Below are positions 45,140-54,133 of a DNA stretch of 64,000 nucleotides, one piece after another; positions within the stretch are counted from its first letter, which is position 1, and each line of letters opens with the position of its first letter. A program made the position numbers and the translations under genes. Source of the DNA: Anaerolineae bacterium (GTDB lineage: Bacteria; Chloroflexota; Anaerolineae; Aggregatilineales; JAFGMM01); the NCBI GenBank assembly GCA_027494055.1, contig JAOSJO010000022.1:520893-584892 (forward strand). Reading direction: 5' to 3'. Under the pieces are notes generated by a model that was not told the DNA's origin, did not search any database, and worked only from the letters and a program-made list of their open reading frames with translations.

Positions 45140-45247
45140 GTGTTGTGCACCTCGGTTTGGGTGAATGCGGTACATACGATAATCTAGCACAAGTGCGCGC
45201 GGTGTCAAGCCTTTTCCGGTCCAATTTGTCCTCATATTGTCAGAGAG

Positions 45248-45275
45248 CAATCCCCTGGAGCCGGCCAGGGGATTG
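45248..45275. promoter_or_regulatory. Dyad between divergent PhyH and sulfatase genes
   Basis: CAATCCCCTGG/CCAGGGGATTG with a 6-base centre, immediately before a TATACT (45279-45284) that could be the sulfatase -10. A repressor or activator site controlling the divergent pair is plausible. Confidence 0.5.
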
Positions 45276-45334
45276 GGCTATACTCCCTGGCATCTCGCCT
45301 GATCCCGCCTGACCCCCAGAGGAGCAACCCCGCG

Positions 45335-46650
45335 ATGCGCCCAAACATCTTGTTGCTCAACGCGCATGATCTTGGCCGGCACCTGTCCTGCTACGGTCGT
45401 CGGACCATCGTCACGCCGGCGCTGCAGGCGCTTTCGGACCAGGGCGTGACATTCGACAACAGCTTCTGCACCGCGCCGCAGTGCAGCCCAAGCCGCGCCG
45501 CCCTGCACACCGGGCGGTACCCGCACGCGGTCGGCATGATGGGCCTGGCGCACGCGCCGTTCAACTGGCGGCTGCACCCCGATGAGCAGCACATGGCGCA
45601 ACGGCTGTATGCTGTGGGCTATGAGACGGCGCTGATCGGCAACCAGCACCTCACCGAATCCCGCCTCATGCTGGAGAACCCGGCGGCGCTCGGCTTCGAG
45701 ACCGCGCTTCCTGACGCGCCGGCCGGCGAGCTGGCCGCGGAGGCGGCGACGTTCCTGTCGCGGCGCACGGAGGCGGCGCGCCCCTTTACCTGGAGGTGGG
45801 GTTCACCGAGCCGCACCGCCCGTATGACTGGGGCGGTGCGCAGCCCGACGACTCGCAGGGGGTCAGCATCCCGCCCTACATTCCGGAGTCGCCCGAAGCG
45901 CGTGCCGACTTCGCGGCGTTGCAGGGCATAATCCGGGTGATGGATAAAGGTGTGGGCATCATCCTGCGCGCGCTGCAGGAGAGCGGCCTGGCCGACAACA
46001 CCTGGGTGATCTTCACGACCGACCATGGCGTCGCCATGCCTCGCGCAAAGTGCACGCTCTATGACCCAGGGATCGAGACGGCGCTGATCATGTGCTGGCC
46101 CGGCGGCGGCCTGACCGGCGGCAGGCGCGTCACCGAACTGGTCAGCCACGTGGACATGGCGCCAACCATGCTGGACGCGCTGGGCCTCCCCATCCCTGAC
46201 ACACTGCATGGCCGGAGCTACTGGCCGCTGTTGCAGGGGCGCGCCTACGAACCCAGGCGCGAGGTCTTTGCCGAGAAGACGTATCACACAATATACGAGC
46301 CGATGCGCGGCATACGCACCGCCACGCACAAGCTGATCGTCAACTTCGCCGAGGATGTCGCGATCAACGTGCCGGCCGATATCCAGTTGAGTCCGATTTA
46401 CCCGCTGATGCTCGGCCAGATCACCCAACACCGGCCCCACGTCGAGCTGTACGCGCTGCAGAGCGATCCCTGGGAGCAGACGAATATCGCCGGGGCGCGC
46501 GAGGTCGCGGAGGTTGAGCGGGACCTCAAGCGGCGGCTCTTCGCCTGGATGGAGCAGACCGGCGATCCGCTGCTGCACGGGCTGCCGCCCTCCCCGTACT
46601 ACCATGAGACGATGCGGCAGCTCAGGGGCGGCGACTCAGACGCCGCCTGA
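45335..46650 (+). CDS. Type I sulfatase, frameshifted
   Basis: MRPNILLLNAHDLGRHLSCY, PALQALSDQGVTFDNSF, then the formylglycine signature CSPSRAALHTGRYPH (Cys type, needs an FGE-like maturase), GYETALIGNQHL. The frame is lost at TTT 45785-45787; one more T gives RPFYLEVGFTEPHRPYDWGG. Then VIFTTDHGVAMPRAKCTLYD (metal-binding DH), VSHVDMAPTMLDALGLPIP and HKLIVNFAEDV. No signal peptide, so likely cytoplasmic. Substrate unknown: sulfated sugars or similar. Confidence 0.88.
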
Positions 46651-46690
46651 CCGCCCTCCAGGGACGCCCGCACGGCGCAGCCGCGCCTGG

Positions 46691-47248
46691 TCAGGACGTT
46701 TCCTCAAACTGGTCCGACTCGCGCTTGCTCAGGAACGTTGCAGGGTCCACGACCGTCAGGTGGCGGCGCTTCCGCCGCCAGCGCGCGCCCAGCACCCTCG
46801 CAAGCGCGAGCGCCGTGAGGATACTCAGGATGCCGACCAGCCAGGACGACGCCGTGACCAGCTCATCGAAGTCTTCCTGTGCGGCCTCAATCTCTTCGAT
46901 TGTGCGCGTCGTGGGCGCTCCCTCGTCAACCGGCTCGGTCTCCGGCGGGACGATCTCCTGTTCGAGGGTTTCGAGTTGCTGGTCAACTTCCTCAAGCTGT
47001 TCCTCGATGACCTCAAGGTCCGCCGCGACCGTCGGATCGGCGACGGCGCTGCGTATTTCGTCGACGGTGTCCTGGAGTTCGGTCGTCGTCTCCTGGAGCG
47101 CACCGAGGCTCTCCTGAAGCTGGCGGTCCAGGGCGCGCTGGCGCACGAGAGAGAAGACGAGCAGACCGGCGGCAGCGAGCGTAAAGATGACCAGCGCGCC
47201 CACAATAACGCGCTCCACGATCTTGTAGGGGTCGATCCTTTGCTTCAT
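46691..47248 (-). CDS. Coiled-coil protein with two membrane helices
   Basis: 185 residues from ATG 47248. Helix 1 (IVGALVIFTLAAAGLLVFSL), then a long Glu/Gln-rich coiled coil (LQESLGALQETTTELQDTVD, LEVIEEQLEEVDQQLETLEQ), a Pro-containing spacer, helix 2 (ASSWLVGILSILTALALARV) and a basic tail. Both ends probably face the cytoplasm with the coil outside. It could span the envelope or cluster in the membrane. It lies downstream of two paralogous membrane proteins. Confidence 0.65.
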   Translation of the reverse strand: MKQRIDPYKIVERVIVGALVIFTLAAAGLLVFSLVRQRALDRQLQESLGALQETTTELQDTVDEIRSAVADPTVAADLEVIEEQLEEVDQQLETLEQEIVPPETEPVDEGAPTTRTIEEIEAAQEDFDELVTASSWLVGILSILTALALARVLGARWRRKRRHLTVVDPATFLSKRESDQFEETS

Positions 47249-47300
47249 AACCCTACGCCTGTCGGCTAATCCGGCTTCCTGAGATGTGCGCGCCCTGACG

Positions 47301-47822
47301 CTAGCGCAGCCGCACCCTGCCAGGCTGTTTGGACAGCGCGTACCGCCCCTGTCGCCTGGCAGCGTGCCGGCTGCGCAGGTAGCCGAGAAATGCGAGACTG
47401 GCAAGCGCAATGCCCCCTCTGAGCAGCACGGCGTCGCGCGTGTCCTCCGGGTTCAGCGGCGTCACCGTTGCCTGTATTGTATCATCAGCGCGCAAGTGGA
47501 AGGTCACGTTCGCCCCGTGCACAATGCGCAGTTCGGTGCGCCGTGGCGGGATCGTCCCGGCATACCGGTAGACATAACCCGCGCGCGCGCCGGCGTTGGT
47601 CAACGTGGACGACGCCCTGAACCCGGTCCCCAGAACGGTAAACGGCTGGTCCGAGGTCAGGATGGCCCTGATCGGTGTGGTATTGTTCATGAGCGCAACG
47701 CTGCCCGTGCCGACCGTGAACTGCACTTCTGCGCCAGTAAAGGTCCTTTGCCGGACGGTCTCAAACGCCCACAGCGCCGTGACGGCGATCACGGTTAGCG
47801 CGATGAAGGCCCAGCGCTTCAC
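47301..47822 (-). CDS. Membrane-anchored extracytoplasmic protein, paralog A
   Basis: GTG 47822 is proposed because it starts just before VKRWAFIALTVIAVTALWAF, the signal anchor. The body reads RQRTFTGAEVQFTVGTGSVA, LMNNTTPIRAILTSDQPFTV and TELRIVHGANVTFHLRADDT. A second membrane helix lies near the C-terminus (RGGIALASLAFLGYL). It is homologous to the next upstream gene product, including the RTFTGA/QTFSGA start. Function unknown. Confidence 0.6.
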   Translation of the reverse strand: MKRWAFIALTVIAVTALWAFETVRQRTFTGAEVQFTVGTGSVALMNNTTPIRAILTSDQPFTVLGTGFRASSTLTNAGARAGYVYRYAGTIPPRRTELRIVHGANVTFHLRADDTIQATVTPLNPEDTRDAVLLRGGIALASLAFLGYLRSRHAARRQGRYALSKQPGRVRLR

Positions 47823-47899
47823 GTCCGCGTCTCGTGCGGTTGACAGGAGGAACGAAAGGCCGGACCCAGAATCCGGCCTGTCGCCTGCGGTTGACCCGG

Positions 47900-48458
47900 C
47901 TACTCGGAAGTCGGCACCTGTTCTGTGCCAGCCGCACCGCCAATTGACAGCCGCTGCCGCACCCAGTTGAGCCATGCGTGCCCGGTCGTGCGGGAGATGT
48001 AGAAGAGCGCGACGATGACCACTGCGCCCACAAGCAGCCAGGCGTTGCGGGCTTCGTCGTCGCTCACCGGCATCACCACGGCGTCAACCGTGCCGCTCGC
48101 TTCGATAGCAACGGTCACGCCTGAACCGCGTGTCAGCCGGAGGTCTGCTTCGCCGGCCGGCAGCTCGAACGTGACGGTATTGACCGCGTTGCTCCCGGTA
48201 CCCTCGCTCACGGAACGCTCGTTCAGCTCAAGGCCGTCACTGACGACGGTGAAGGCCGAAGTGCGCCCGGTCTTGGACATGGTGACCGTCGCCGCTTCGT
48301 CGCTCCTGTTATTCAACACCACGCTGCCGCTGCTCATCTCGAAGCTGAGATCGGCGCCGGAGAAGGTCTGTTCGCGGGTTGAGGTAAAAAACCCAGACAA
48401 CCCCGACGACGATTATGGCTGCGGCGACAACGATGCGAAGGACTTTGCCGATGTTCAC
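47900..48458 (-). CDS. Membrane-anchored extracytoplasmic protein, paralog B, frameshifted
   Basis: GTG 48458 with AGGAG about 7 bases upstream gives VNIGKVLRIVVAAAIIVVGV, the anchor. The frame is lost at A6 48386-48391 (T6 on the coding strand); one base fewer gives WVFTSTREQTFSGADLSFEM. Then SSGSVVLNNRSDEAATVTMS and RLTRGSGVTVAIEASGTVDA, and a C-terminal helix (AWLLVGAVVIVALFYISRTT). It parallels paralog A (GSVxLxNN, RL.RG..V...). Tandem duplicates next to a two-component system may sense or form an envelope structure. Confidence 0.6.
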
Positions 48459-48490
48459 GTTTCTGCTCCTTTTTTAACCTGCTTACCCTG

Positions 48491-48522
48491 GGCGGAACGT
48501 TGCACAGGCGCGCCGTTCCGCC
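48491..48522 (-). promoter_or_regulatory. Inverted repeat upstream of paralog B
   Basis: GGCGGAACG/CGTTCCGCC, 9 bp with 14-base spacing, 33 bases upstream of the GTG on the minus strand. It could be an operator. The remaining 48523-48708 stretch contains no gene. Confidence 0.45.
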
Positions 48523-48708
48523 GATTCAACCTCAGTGTAGCGGCTGGCTGTTAAGGCGCTGTGACAGGCGTATCCAGGTTTTGAAATATGTTGTTGCGAA
48601 AATGAAACAAGTCGCGGGTCTATGGGCATACCCGGAGGCGCTGTGCGTGGCTATCGTCTGGAGGACAAGTGGCGAACGCTCACCCGGCCCGCGCGACGCT
48701 AGCGCGCC

Positions 48709-49620
48709 TCACGCCAGGGGCAACCAGAGCGTGACCGTCGTGCCTTCGCCCGGCTGGCTCCGCAATGCCGTGACGCCATAATGGCGTTCGACGATGGCTT
48801 TCACCAGGGCCAACCCGATGCCATTGCCGGGGATGTCCTTGGCGTTTTCGCCCCGGTAGAGTTCCTCCCAGACCAGGTGGATTTCCTTTTCGGCGATGCC
48901 TATCCCCGTGTCGCTGACCTGGATCACGAGGTCTTCGTCGTCGATCCAGACCCGGAGGCGCACATGGCCTTCAGGAGGGGTGTATTTGAAGGCATTGTCC
49001 AGCAGGTTGTGGATCGCCAGGAGCAACAAATCCTGGTCGCCGATCAGCCTGGGCGCGCTGCCAAGTTCGGGCGCAAGGTCCAGCGTGAAGTGCGGGCCAT
49101 CGCGGTCGATCCGTTCGCGCTCCAGGTCCGCGACCTCCGCGAAGAAGGACTGGAGATCGATCAGGTGCGCGTCCAGAGGGGCGCTCTCCAGTTCGGCAAG
49201 CTTGCGCAGGTCGGCCACCAGCCGGCTGAGCCGCCGCGCCTCCGCCTCCATTGTCTGCACGAGCTGGCGCTGGTTCTCATCAGCCAGGGTGAGCGCCAGC
49301 GTCCCCAGGCCCGCACGCAGCGCCGTGAGCGGGTTCTTCAGCTCGTGGTCGAGCCGTTGGACGAAGCGGCGGTGCTCGGCGCTGGCGCCCTGGCGCACCT
49401 GTTCCACGCTTTGCTGCCGGAGGTGCTCCATCCGCTCGCGGAGGATCAGCCCGACCGCCGCAAAGATCGCCAGGCTGAGGCCGAACACGATGAAGAGGAC
49501 GTCCAGGTCTTCGGGGAAGAACAGCGCGGTGTCGATGAGGCTCACGCGGACGAGCAACATCACGCCCGCCAGACCCAACCCCAGAGGCAGGAGGAGCCAG
49601 ACCCACTTCCTGCCCGTCAT
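48709..49620 (-). CDS. Sensor histidine kinase (OmpR-type partner)
   Basis: 303 residues. Two membrane helices (WVWLLLPLGLGLAGVMLLV, VLFIVFGLSLAIFAAVGLI) with a very short loop, then H-box RRFVQRLDHELKNPLTALRA, N-box LLLAIHNLLDNAFKYTPPEG, G1 VSDTGIGIAEKE and G2 GNGIGLALVKAIVERHYGV. The lack of an extracytoplasmic domain suggests it senses membrane state or a partner. ATG 49620 overlaps the regulator's stop (ATGA), so it follows it in one operon. Confidence 0.9.
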   Translation of the reverse strand: MTGRKWVWLLLPLGLGLAGVMLLVRVSLIDTALFFPEDLDVLFIVFGLSLAIFAAVGLILRERMEHLRQQSVEQVRQGASAEHRRFVQRLDHELKNPLTALRAGLGTLALTLADENQRQLVQTMEAEARRLSRLVADLRKLAELESAPLDAHLIDLQSFFAEVADLERERIDRDGPHFTLDLAPELGSAPRLIGDQDLLLLAIHNLLDNAFKYTPPEGHVRLRVWIDDEDLVIQVSDTGIGIAEKEIHLVWEELYRGENAKDIPGNGIGLALVKAIVERHYGVTALRSQPGEGTTVTLWLPLA

Positions 49621-50359
49621 GGCGCCTCGGCGACCTCGCCAATGAAGCGATAGCCCGCGCCGGCCACGGTTTCGACGAATTGGGGTTCCAGTGGGTCATC
49701 GTCCAGCGCCTTGCGCAATTCCGCGATGCGGGTGTCCACAACCCGGACGCCGACCAAGTTCTCCCACCCCCAAACCGTGTCGAGCAGGCGCTCGCGTGTG
49801 ACGACCTCGTCGGGGTGGGTCATGAGGTATTCCAGGATGGCGAACGCCTTGGGCGTGAGGGGGTACTTCGTTGCCGCCAATGTAGGCGCGGCGCGAGGTG
49901 CGGTCGATCACCAGGTGATCGCATGCCAGCCGTCGCGCCGCGTGCAGCGGGCGCGCTTCGAGCCAGGTGCGCCGCAACACGGCGCGAATGCGGACGACGA
50001 GTTCCTGCGGGTCAAAAGGCTTGTTGAGGTAGTCGTCTGCGCCCTCTTCCAGCGCCATGATCCGCTCGGCGGTGCCGCTGACCTGGGTCAGCAGGATCAC
50101 CGGAGTCCAGTCGCCGCGCCGCCGCAACCGGCGCAGCGCCTCTCTGCCATCGAGCCTGGGCATCAGCACGTCAAGGACGATCAGGTCCGGCGACAGGCGC
50201 TCAAGCTTGTGGAGCGCCTCCTCGCCGTCGTGTGCAACCTCGACCGCAAACCCGGATAGCTCCAGGAAGCTGGTCAGCGTGGCGATAACCGGCATCTCGT
50301 CATCGACGAGCAGGATTTTGGGGCGGCCTCTGGTTCGGTTCCGGAACAGTCTTGATCAC
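49617..50359 (-). CDS. OmpR/PhoB-type response regulator, two frameshifts
   Basis: GTG 50359 start. One base fewer at the GGGG run 50320-50323 (plus strand) gives RPPKILLVDDEMPVIATLTS. Phospho-Asp is in LIVLDVLMPRLDG, Lys in ADDYLNKPFDPQELVVRIRA. One base fewer at G5 49859-49863 joins GGNEVPLTPKAFAILEYLMT, then VVTRERLLDTVWGWENLVGV and the wing AGYRFIGEV. Partner kinase is immediately downstream. Confidence 0.88.
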
Positions 50360-50509
50360 GGGACGGACCTTCCTGTCATTACATTATAGTGTATATGCCG
50401 CCCTTGAGCCGGGTGTATCACAGGATTGACACAGGTTATCACAGACTCTGAAAGCTGCTTCGCGGGCCGGGGAACGTGGATTTCAACCACGACTAACGGA
50501 CCCAGAGTA

Positions 50510-50532
50510 ATTCCACTCAAGTTGAGGGGAAT
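50510..50532. promoter_or_regulatory. 23-bp palindrome in the 50.4-51.1 kb gap
   Basis: ATTCC-A-CTCAA around a central G and mirrored by TTGAG-G-GGAAT. It could be a repressor site. Apart from this, the HNH remnant and the glycosidase start, 50360-51097 holds nothing that I can identify. Confidence 0.4.
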
Positions 50533-50573
50533 CAGCGTTTCTTCAGTGCCATGGGGATATCGCCGCGCGCGCG

Positions 50574-51029
50574 GTGGCGATGGCGCGCACCGTGAAGGAG
50601 GACGCGTGGGCGGACGGGATGATGGCGCGCCTGGCGATGCTGTGCCCCGACTGGCTGATGCCCTACGACCTGGGCGACGGCGATCCGGGCAACTGCCCCG
50701 ACGCCAACCTGGTGGCGCCCAACCTGGTGGCGCTGTGCCAGCGCTGCCACCTGCACGTGCAGGCGCTGTGGCGGCCGGGCGATCCGCCCACCCTGGCCGG
50801 CCGCCCTCGCGTCGCGCCCCTGGCAACAGGTGATGCGGCGGGGCTGTGGCACATCTCGGACGTGGACGGGGGCGGATGCTGCGCGCGTTCCGGCTGGGAG
50901 GTTGATCTGATGCAGATGGACACTCCGGCTATGGCGGGGGATAGCCAGAGCTTGCTTCCAGCACAAACGCTCATGCAAGGCATTCCCGCCGCACTTGCCC
51001 AAAGGCCTGATCGGGACTACCATAGCTGA
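50574..51029 (+). pseudogene. HNH-type endonuclease remnant
   Basis: The frame contains GDGDPGNCPDANLVAPNLVA then LCQRCHLHVQALW, resembling the D/N-NLVALCQRCH zinc-binding end of phage HNH proteins. The N-terminal H of the HNH is not found and the flanks are unrelated, so it looks truncated. It is the first piece of mobile-element debris before the glycosidase gene. Confidence 0.35.
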
Positions 51030-51097
51030 CCTGTCAGTCCGGGACAACAACGGGAGCGGCGAAAGCGAATCCGCTTCCAACAGCGAGGTTGCGCTCT

Positions 51098-53218
51098 ATG
51101 ACGCAATTTTACGAACTCAGTTCGGGCGATTTCAGCATACAGATATCCCATGAAGGTCGGATCATCCAGCTTCAGTACGGGGCGCTCGAACGTACTGTCA
51201 ATGCTGAAACCCGGCTGGCTGGCTGTAGCGTGGTCGAGCCGGTCAAGAGCTGCGTCCGCTACGATGGACAGATCGAATTTACCAAACACCTAGTCCACGA
51301 ACCGGACGGCACGAGGTGTGTTTTGCGCGAGACGTTCCAGTCGCGCGACAGTCACATCCGCTGGGAAGTCGAAGTGCGTGGGCAGGGACAGCCCTGGACG
51401 ACACCGATTGAGACAATCTTTAATTGGGGCGCGACGGATGACCTGCTGATCTGGACGACATGGGGCAACAACGCCCCGATTGACTGGACAGTCCCGCCAT
51501 TCAGCGAATTCCGCTACAACTTGCTTAATCGCAAAGCCATCGAGCCAGTCGTCCCCTGGATCGACCCGTTGGTCCCGATCCCGTTTGCCGATCTGAGCCT
51601 CGCGTATGGCGGCATCGACAAAGATCGCCGTCGGCTCGGCTACATGGCGGATGAAACATTCTCGGTGCCCATCGTCTCGGTGCTCGACCGCAATGGGGAA
51701 GCCGGCTTCAGCCTCGTCCAGTCTCCGGAAGACCTGCTGCTCGATCTCCGGTTATCGATTGGCGCGAACGGTGAAATCAGCTACACGCGGGAGTATCACC
51801 GTATCGCGCTTCCGACGCAGCCGGTGCGTTTCTCGCTTGATCTGGTCGCGCACGAGGGCGACTGGCGCGCCGGATTGGGCTGGATGGCGGAGCGGTATCC
51901 GCAGTACTTCGAACCGGCTGTCCCCACGGTGTACGACCTCGACGGCGGCGGTGCGTACTCGTCCTACGAAGGTGACCTCGATGTTGATCTCTATCGCCGG
52001 ATGAACTTTCGAGTCAACTGGAAAGCAACGTTTGATTTCCCCTACATGGGCATGTTTCTGCCGCCCGTCGAGGACGGCGAACAGTGGATCAGCCACAATG
52101 GGCTGCCTACCAGCATCGAACAGCTTGCTGATTACAGCCGGCGGATGAGGGCGCAAGGATTCTACGTACTAGGTTACTTCAACGTGACCGAGTTCGGGCG
52201 CGATATCACCTTTCCGCCGCCGCCGCGCAAAGCCGAAACGGATGGCGATCTGTGGAAAGACGCGAACGACTATCTCCACAATGTTCTGGCAGACGCCGTC
52301 CTGTACGATGCGCACGGGGAGCGAGATAAGCACATTCGGTCGTGGGTAGGCTGTGTCGCCATGGACTGTGGTGAGCCGATCTACCAGAACTTCCTGATCG
52401 AACAGGCACGCAAGCACGTCGACCTGCTGCCCGATTGCTCTGGCATTGCCATTGACCGAATGGACTGGACCCTCCTTTACAATGACCGCCGCGACGATCA
52501 TGTGAGCTGGGTCAATGACAAAGCGGTCTTCTCTGGCATCGTCGGCTGGCATAGGCTACTTGACCAGATTGGCGCGATCATGCACCGCGCCGGGAAAGTG
52601 ATCTATTGCAATCCGATGAACCGGCGGATCGACCTGCTTGAACACGCCGATGGTGTGTGGGACGAGCACGGACAGCATGCGCACAGCCTGAATCTGTGCG
52701 CCTTTCTCTCGTTATACAAACCCTTCGTGACCTGGACGTGGCAGATGAACGAGTTCAGCGGTGATCCGGACGCCTATATCCAGCGTCATCTGCACCTCGG
52801 CGCGCAGTTGATGGTTCCGTTCCCTGGGAACGACCATTCAGTCGAACTCGACGAGTTCACTCGTAAGTGTTACCTGGATTACGGCCCATTGTTTGAAGGC
52901 ATACGCCGTAAGCGTTGGGTGCTGCGCCCACACGTCATCTCTGTGGAAGGTGAGAGCGCCAAAGCCAACATCTTCCAGGTCGGGCGCGACGCTTACGTCG
53001 TCCCAGTGACATTCGGCTGGGAATGTGACTCCGTAACCCTGTCAATCGGCAACCTGCCGGTGCCGCTAAGCCGCGACCGCAGCCGTGTTGAACTGATTCA
53101 CCCTGGTGAGGATAGCTGGATGCCGATCCGAGATGCCTCTATGGTCGACGAATACCTGCGCCTCACCGTTCCACTGCAGCGTGGCTGCGCCCTGGTTCGA
53201 CTGTTCATTAACGAATAA
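51098..53218 (+). CDS. Glycoside-hydrolase-like protein (TIM barrel plus beta domains)
   Basis: 706 residues from ATG 51098. The N-terminal ~260 residues are beta-rich (FSIQISHEGRIIQLQYG, WEVEVRGQGQPWTTP). The central barrel has RMNFRVNWKATFDFPYMGMF, YSRRMRAQGFYVLGYFNVTE, CSGIAIDRMDWTLLYNDR (probable Asp nucleophile), GKVIYCNPMNRRIDLLEHAD and VWDEHGQH. The C-terminal domain is beta-rich. It has no signal peptide and is a distant relative of the 58.6 and 60.7 kb proteins. No CAZy family can be named safely. Base composition looks lower in GC than its neighbours. Confidence 0.65.
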   Translation: MTQFYELSSGDFSIQISHEGRIIQLQYGALERTVNAETRLAGCSVVEPVKSCVRYDGQIEFTKHLVHEPDGTRCVLRETFQSRDSHIRWEVEVRGQGQPWTTPIETIFNWGATDDLLIWTTWGNNAPIDWTVPPFSEFRYNLLNRKAIEPVVPWIDPLVPIPFADLSLAYGGIDKDRRRLGYMADETFSVPIVSVLDRNGEAGFSLVQSPEDLLLDLRLSIGANGEISYTREYHRIALPTQPVRFSLDLVAHEGDWRAGLGWMAERYPQYFEPAVPTVYDLDGGGAYSSYEGDLDVDLYRRMNFRVNWKATFDFPYMGMFLPPVEDGEQWISHNGLPTSIEQLADYSRRMRAQGFYVLGYFNVTEFGRDITFPPPPRKAETDGDLWKDANDYLHNVLADAVLYDAHGERDKHIRSWVGCVAMDCGEPIYQNFLIEQARKHVDLLPDCSGIAIDRMDWTLLYNDRRDDHVSWVNDKAVFSGIVGWHRLLDQIGAIMHRAGKVIYCNPMNRRIDLLEHADGVWDEHGQHAHSLNLCAFLSLYKPFVTWTWQMNEFSGDPDAYIQRHLHLGAQLMVPFPGNDHSVELDEFTRKCYLDYGPLFEGIRRKRWVLRPHVISVEGESAKANIFQVGRDAYVVPVTFGWECDSVTLSIGNLPVPLSRDRSRVELIHPGEDSWMPIRDASMVDEYLRLTVPLQRGCALVRLFINE

Positions 53219-53220
53219 TA

Positions 53221-53393
53221 CAATTCACCGCGCACCACATCCACAGCCAAGACCAGATACTGCCAGGCAAACACAATCTGTTTGCGCAGCACGATCTTCA
53301 CACCTTGCCGCCCCCAACATCGCCGGACTTGCCCCCATAGGCCAAAGCGCATCTCATCGACATGCCACCATCGACTCCCCTGGGTGAGACCCG
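53221..53393 (-). pseudogene. IS630-type transposase remnant
   Basis: SRWWHVDEMRFGLWGQVRRC, WGRQGVKIVLRKQIVFAWQY and LVLAVDVVRGEL match the central part of an IS630-family transposase, with an Asp and the DE.R.G motif. It stops next to the glycosidase stop codon and has no N- or C-terminal domain. It is a decayed insertion. Confidence 0.6.
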
Positions 53394-53721
53394 CGGTGAC
53401 GAGCGCGTTTACCAGCTCCCTTTTTTCCAGGCGGCCTGCCGCGCTGGCAGCCGGCTCGGTGCAGTATCCTTTGTTGGCGGGATGCCGCTGCGGCACGGGT
53501 GAGGGTATGTCCGAAAACACGATCTACACCTTCGGCACACCGCGCCGCCGGCTGGCTGAGCTGGTCATGCTGGTGGTGGATGTGCGGCTCGCGCGCGCTT
53601 CCTGCCGCGCTGACCGGTGTAGCGGAGGGCGACCGATGCCGGATGACGCGGCGATTGCCGCCGCTCTCCCGGCCACACAAGGGTGACAGCCAGGGCGGGT
53701 CAGGGGTACAGGTTTTGAAGC

Positions 53722-53982
53722 ATGACAACGCTCGAAGCCGCACGAAGCGCGGTCCGCGCCGCCCTCGCCGGGGGGTCGCTGCCCCGTGCCGACCTGGCGG
53801 CGCGGCTCCAGGCGCGCGGCCAGGCCGCCGCGCGCCTGGAGCTGCGCTACATCGACAGGGGCGGCGGCGACTGCTGGGTGCAGTGGCGGCAGTCCGACGA
53901 CGACCCGACCTGGTCAACCTCGCCACGCTCACCGTACCGCAAAACAGCACTTGACAAAGGCACAGGACCTGGCGTATACTGA
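53722..53982 (+). pseudogene. Chimeric remnant of the phage-like unit
   Basis: The first ~30 residues (ALAGGSLPRADLAARLQARG) resemble the winged-helix protein at 5713. The next part (LELRYIDRGGGDCWVQWRQS, DDDPTWST) matches the collagen-like protein near its residues 145-170. A deletion between two distant genes of a sister unit would join these ends in frame. It is likely nonfunctional. Confidence 0.55.
53951..53980 (+). promoter_or_regulatory. Promoter of the lacI gene
   Basis: TTGACA (53951-53956), an 18-base spacer and TATACT (53975-53980). It is a near-consensus sigma-70 promoter. Confidence 0.8.
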
Positions 53983-53998
53983 GATAAATCGCTTTATC
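53983..53998. promoter_or_regulatory. LacI-type operator
   Basis: GATAAATC-GCTTTATC, a near-palindrome with central CG, directly after the -10. Central CpG and location over the transcription start are typical of LacI-family autoregulatory operators. Confidence 0.6.
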
Positions 53999-54082
53999 AC
54001 CGTTTCTGGCGGGTTCCCCGCTGGGTATTTTCTCCTTCTTTGTTGCGCTCTTGGGCATTGAACGCGCAAACCTGTTTCTCGC

Positions 54083-54100
54083 CGACAGACGAGTCTGTCG
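54083..54100. promoter_or_regulatory. Hairpin in the lacI leader
   Basis: CGACAGAC-GA-GTCTGTCG, with outer arms TCTCGCC/GGCGAGA, so the ~190-base leader can form a larger stem just before the ATG. It could control lacI translation, or be a second operator. Confidence 0.45.
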
Positions 54101-54133
54101 AGGGTGTTTCTGTCTCGTGGCGAGATTTGATCA

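Noticed and set aside
53282..53686. Plus-strand frame of 134 codons
   Set aside because: Antisense to the IS630 relic and without a family match; likely chance.
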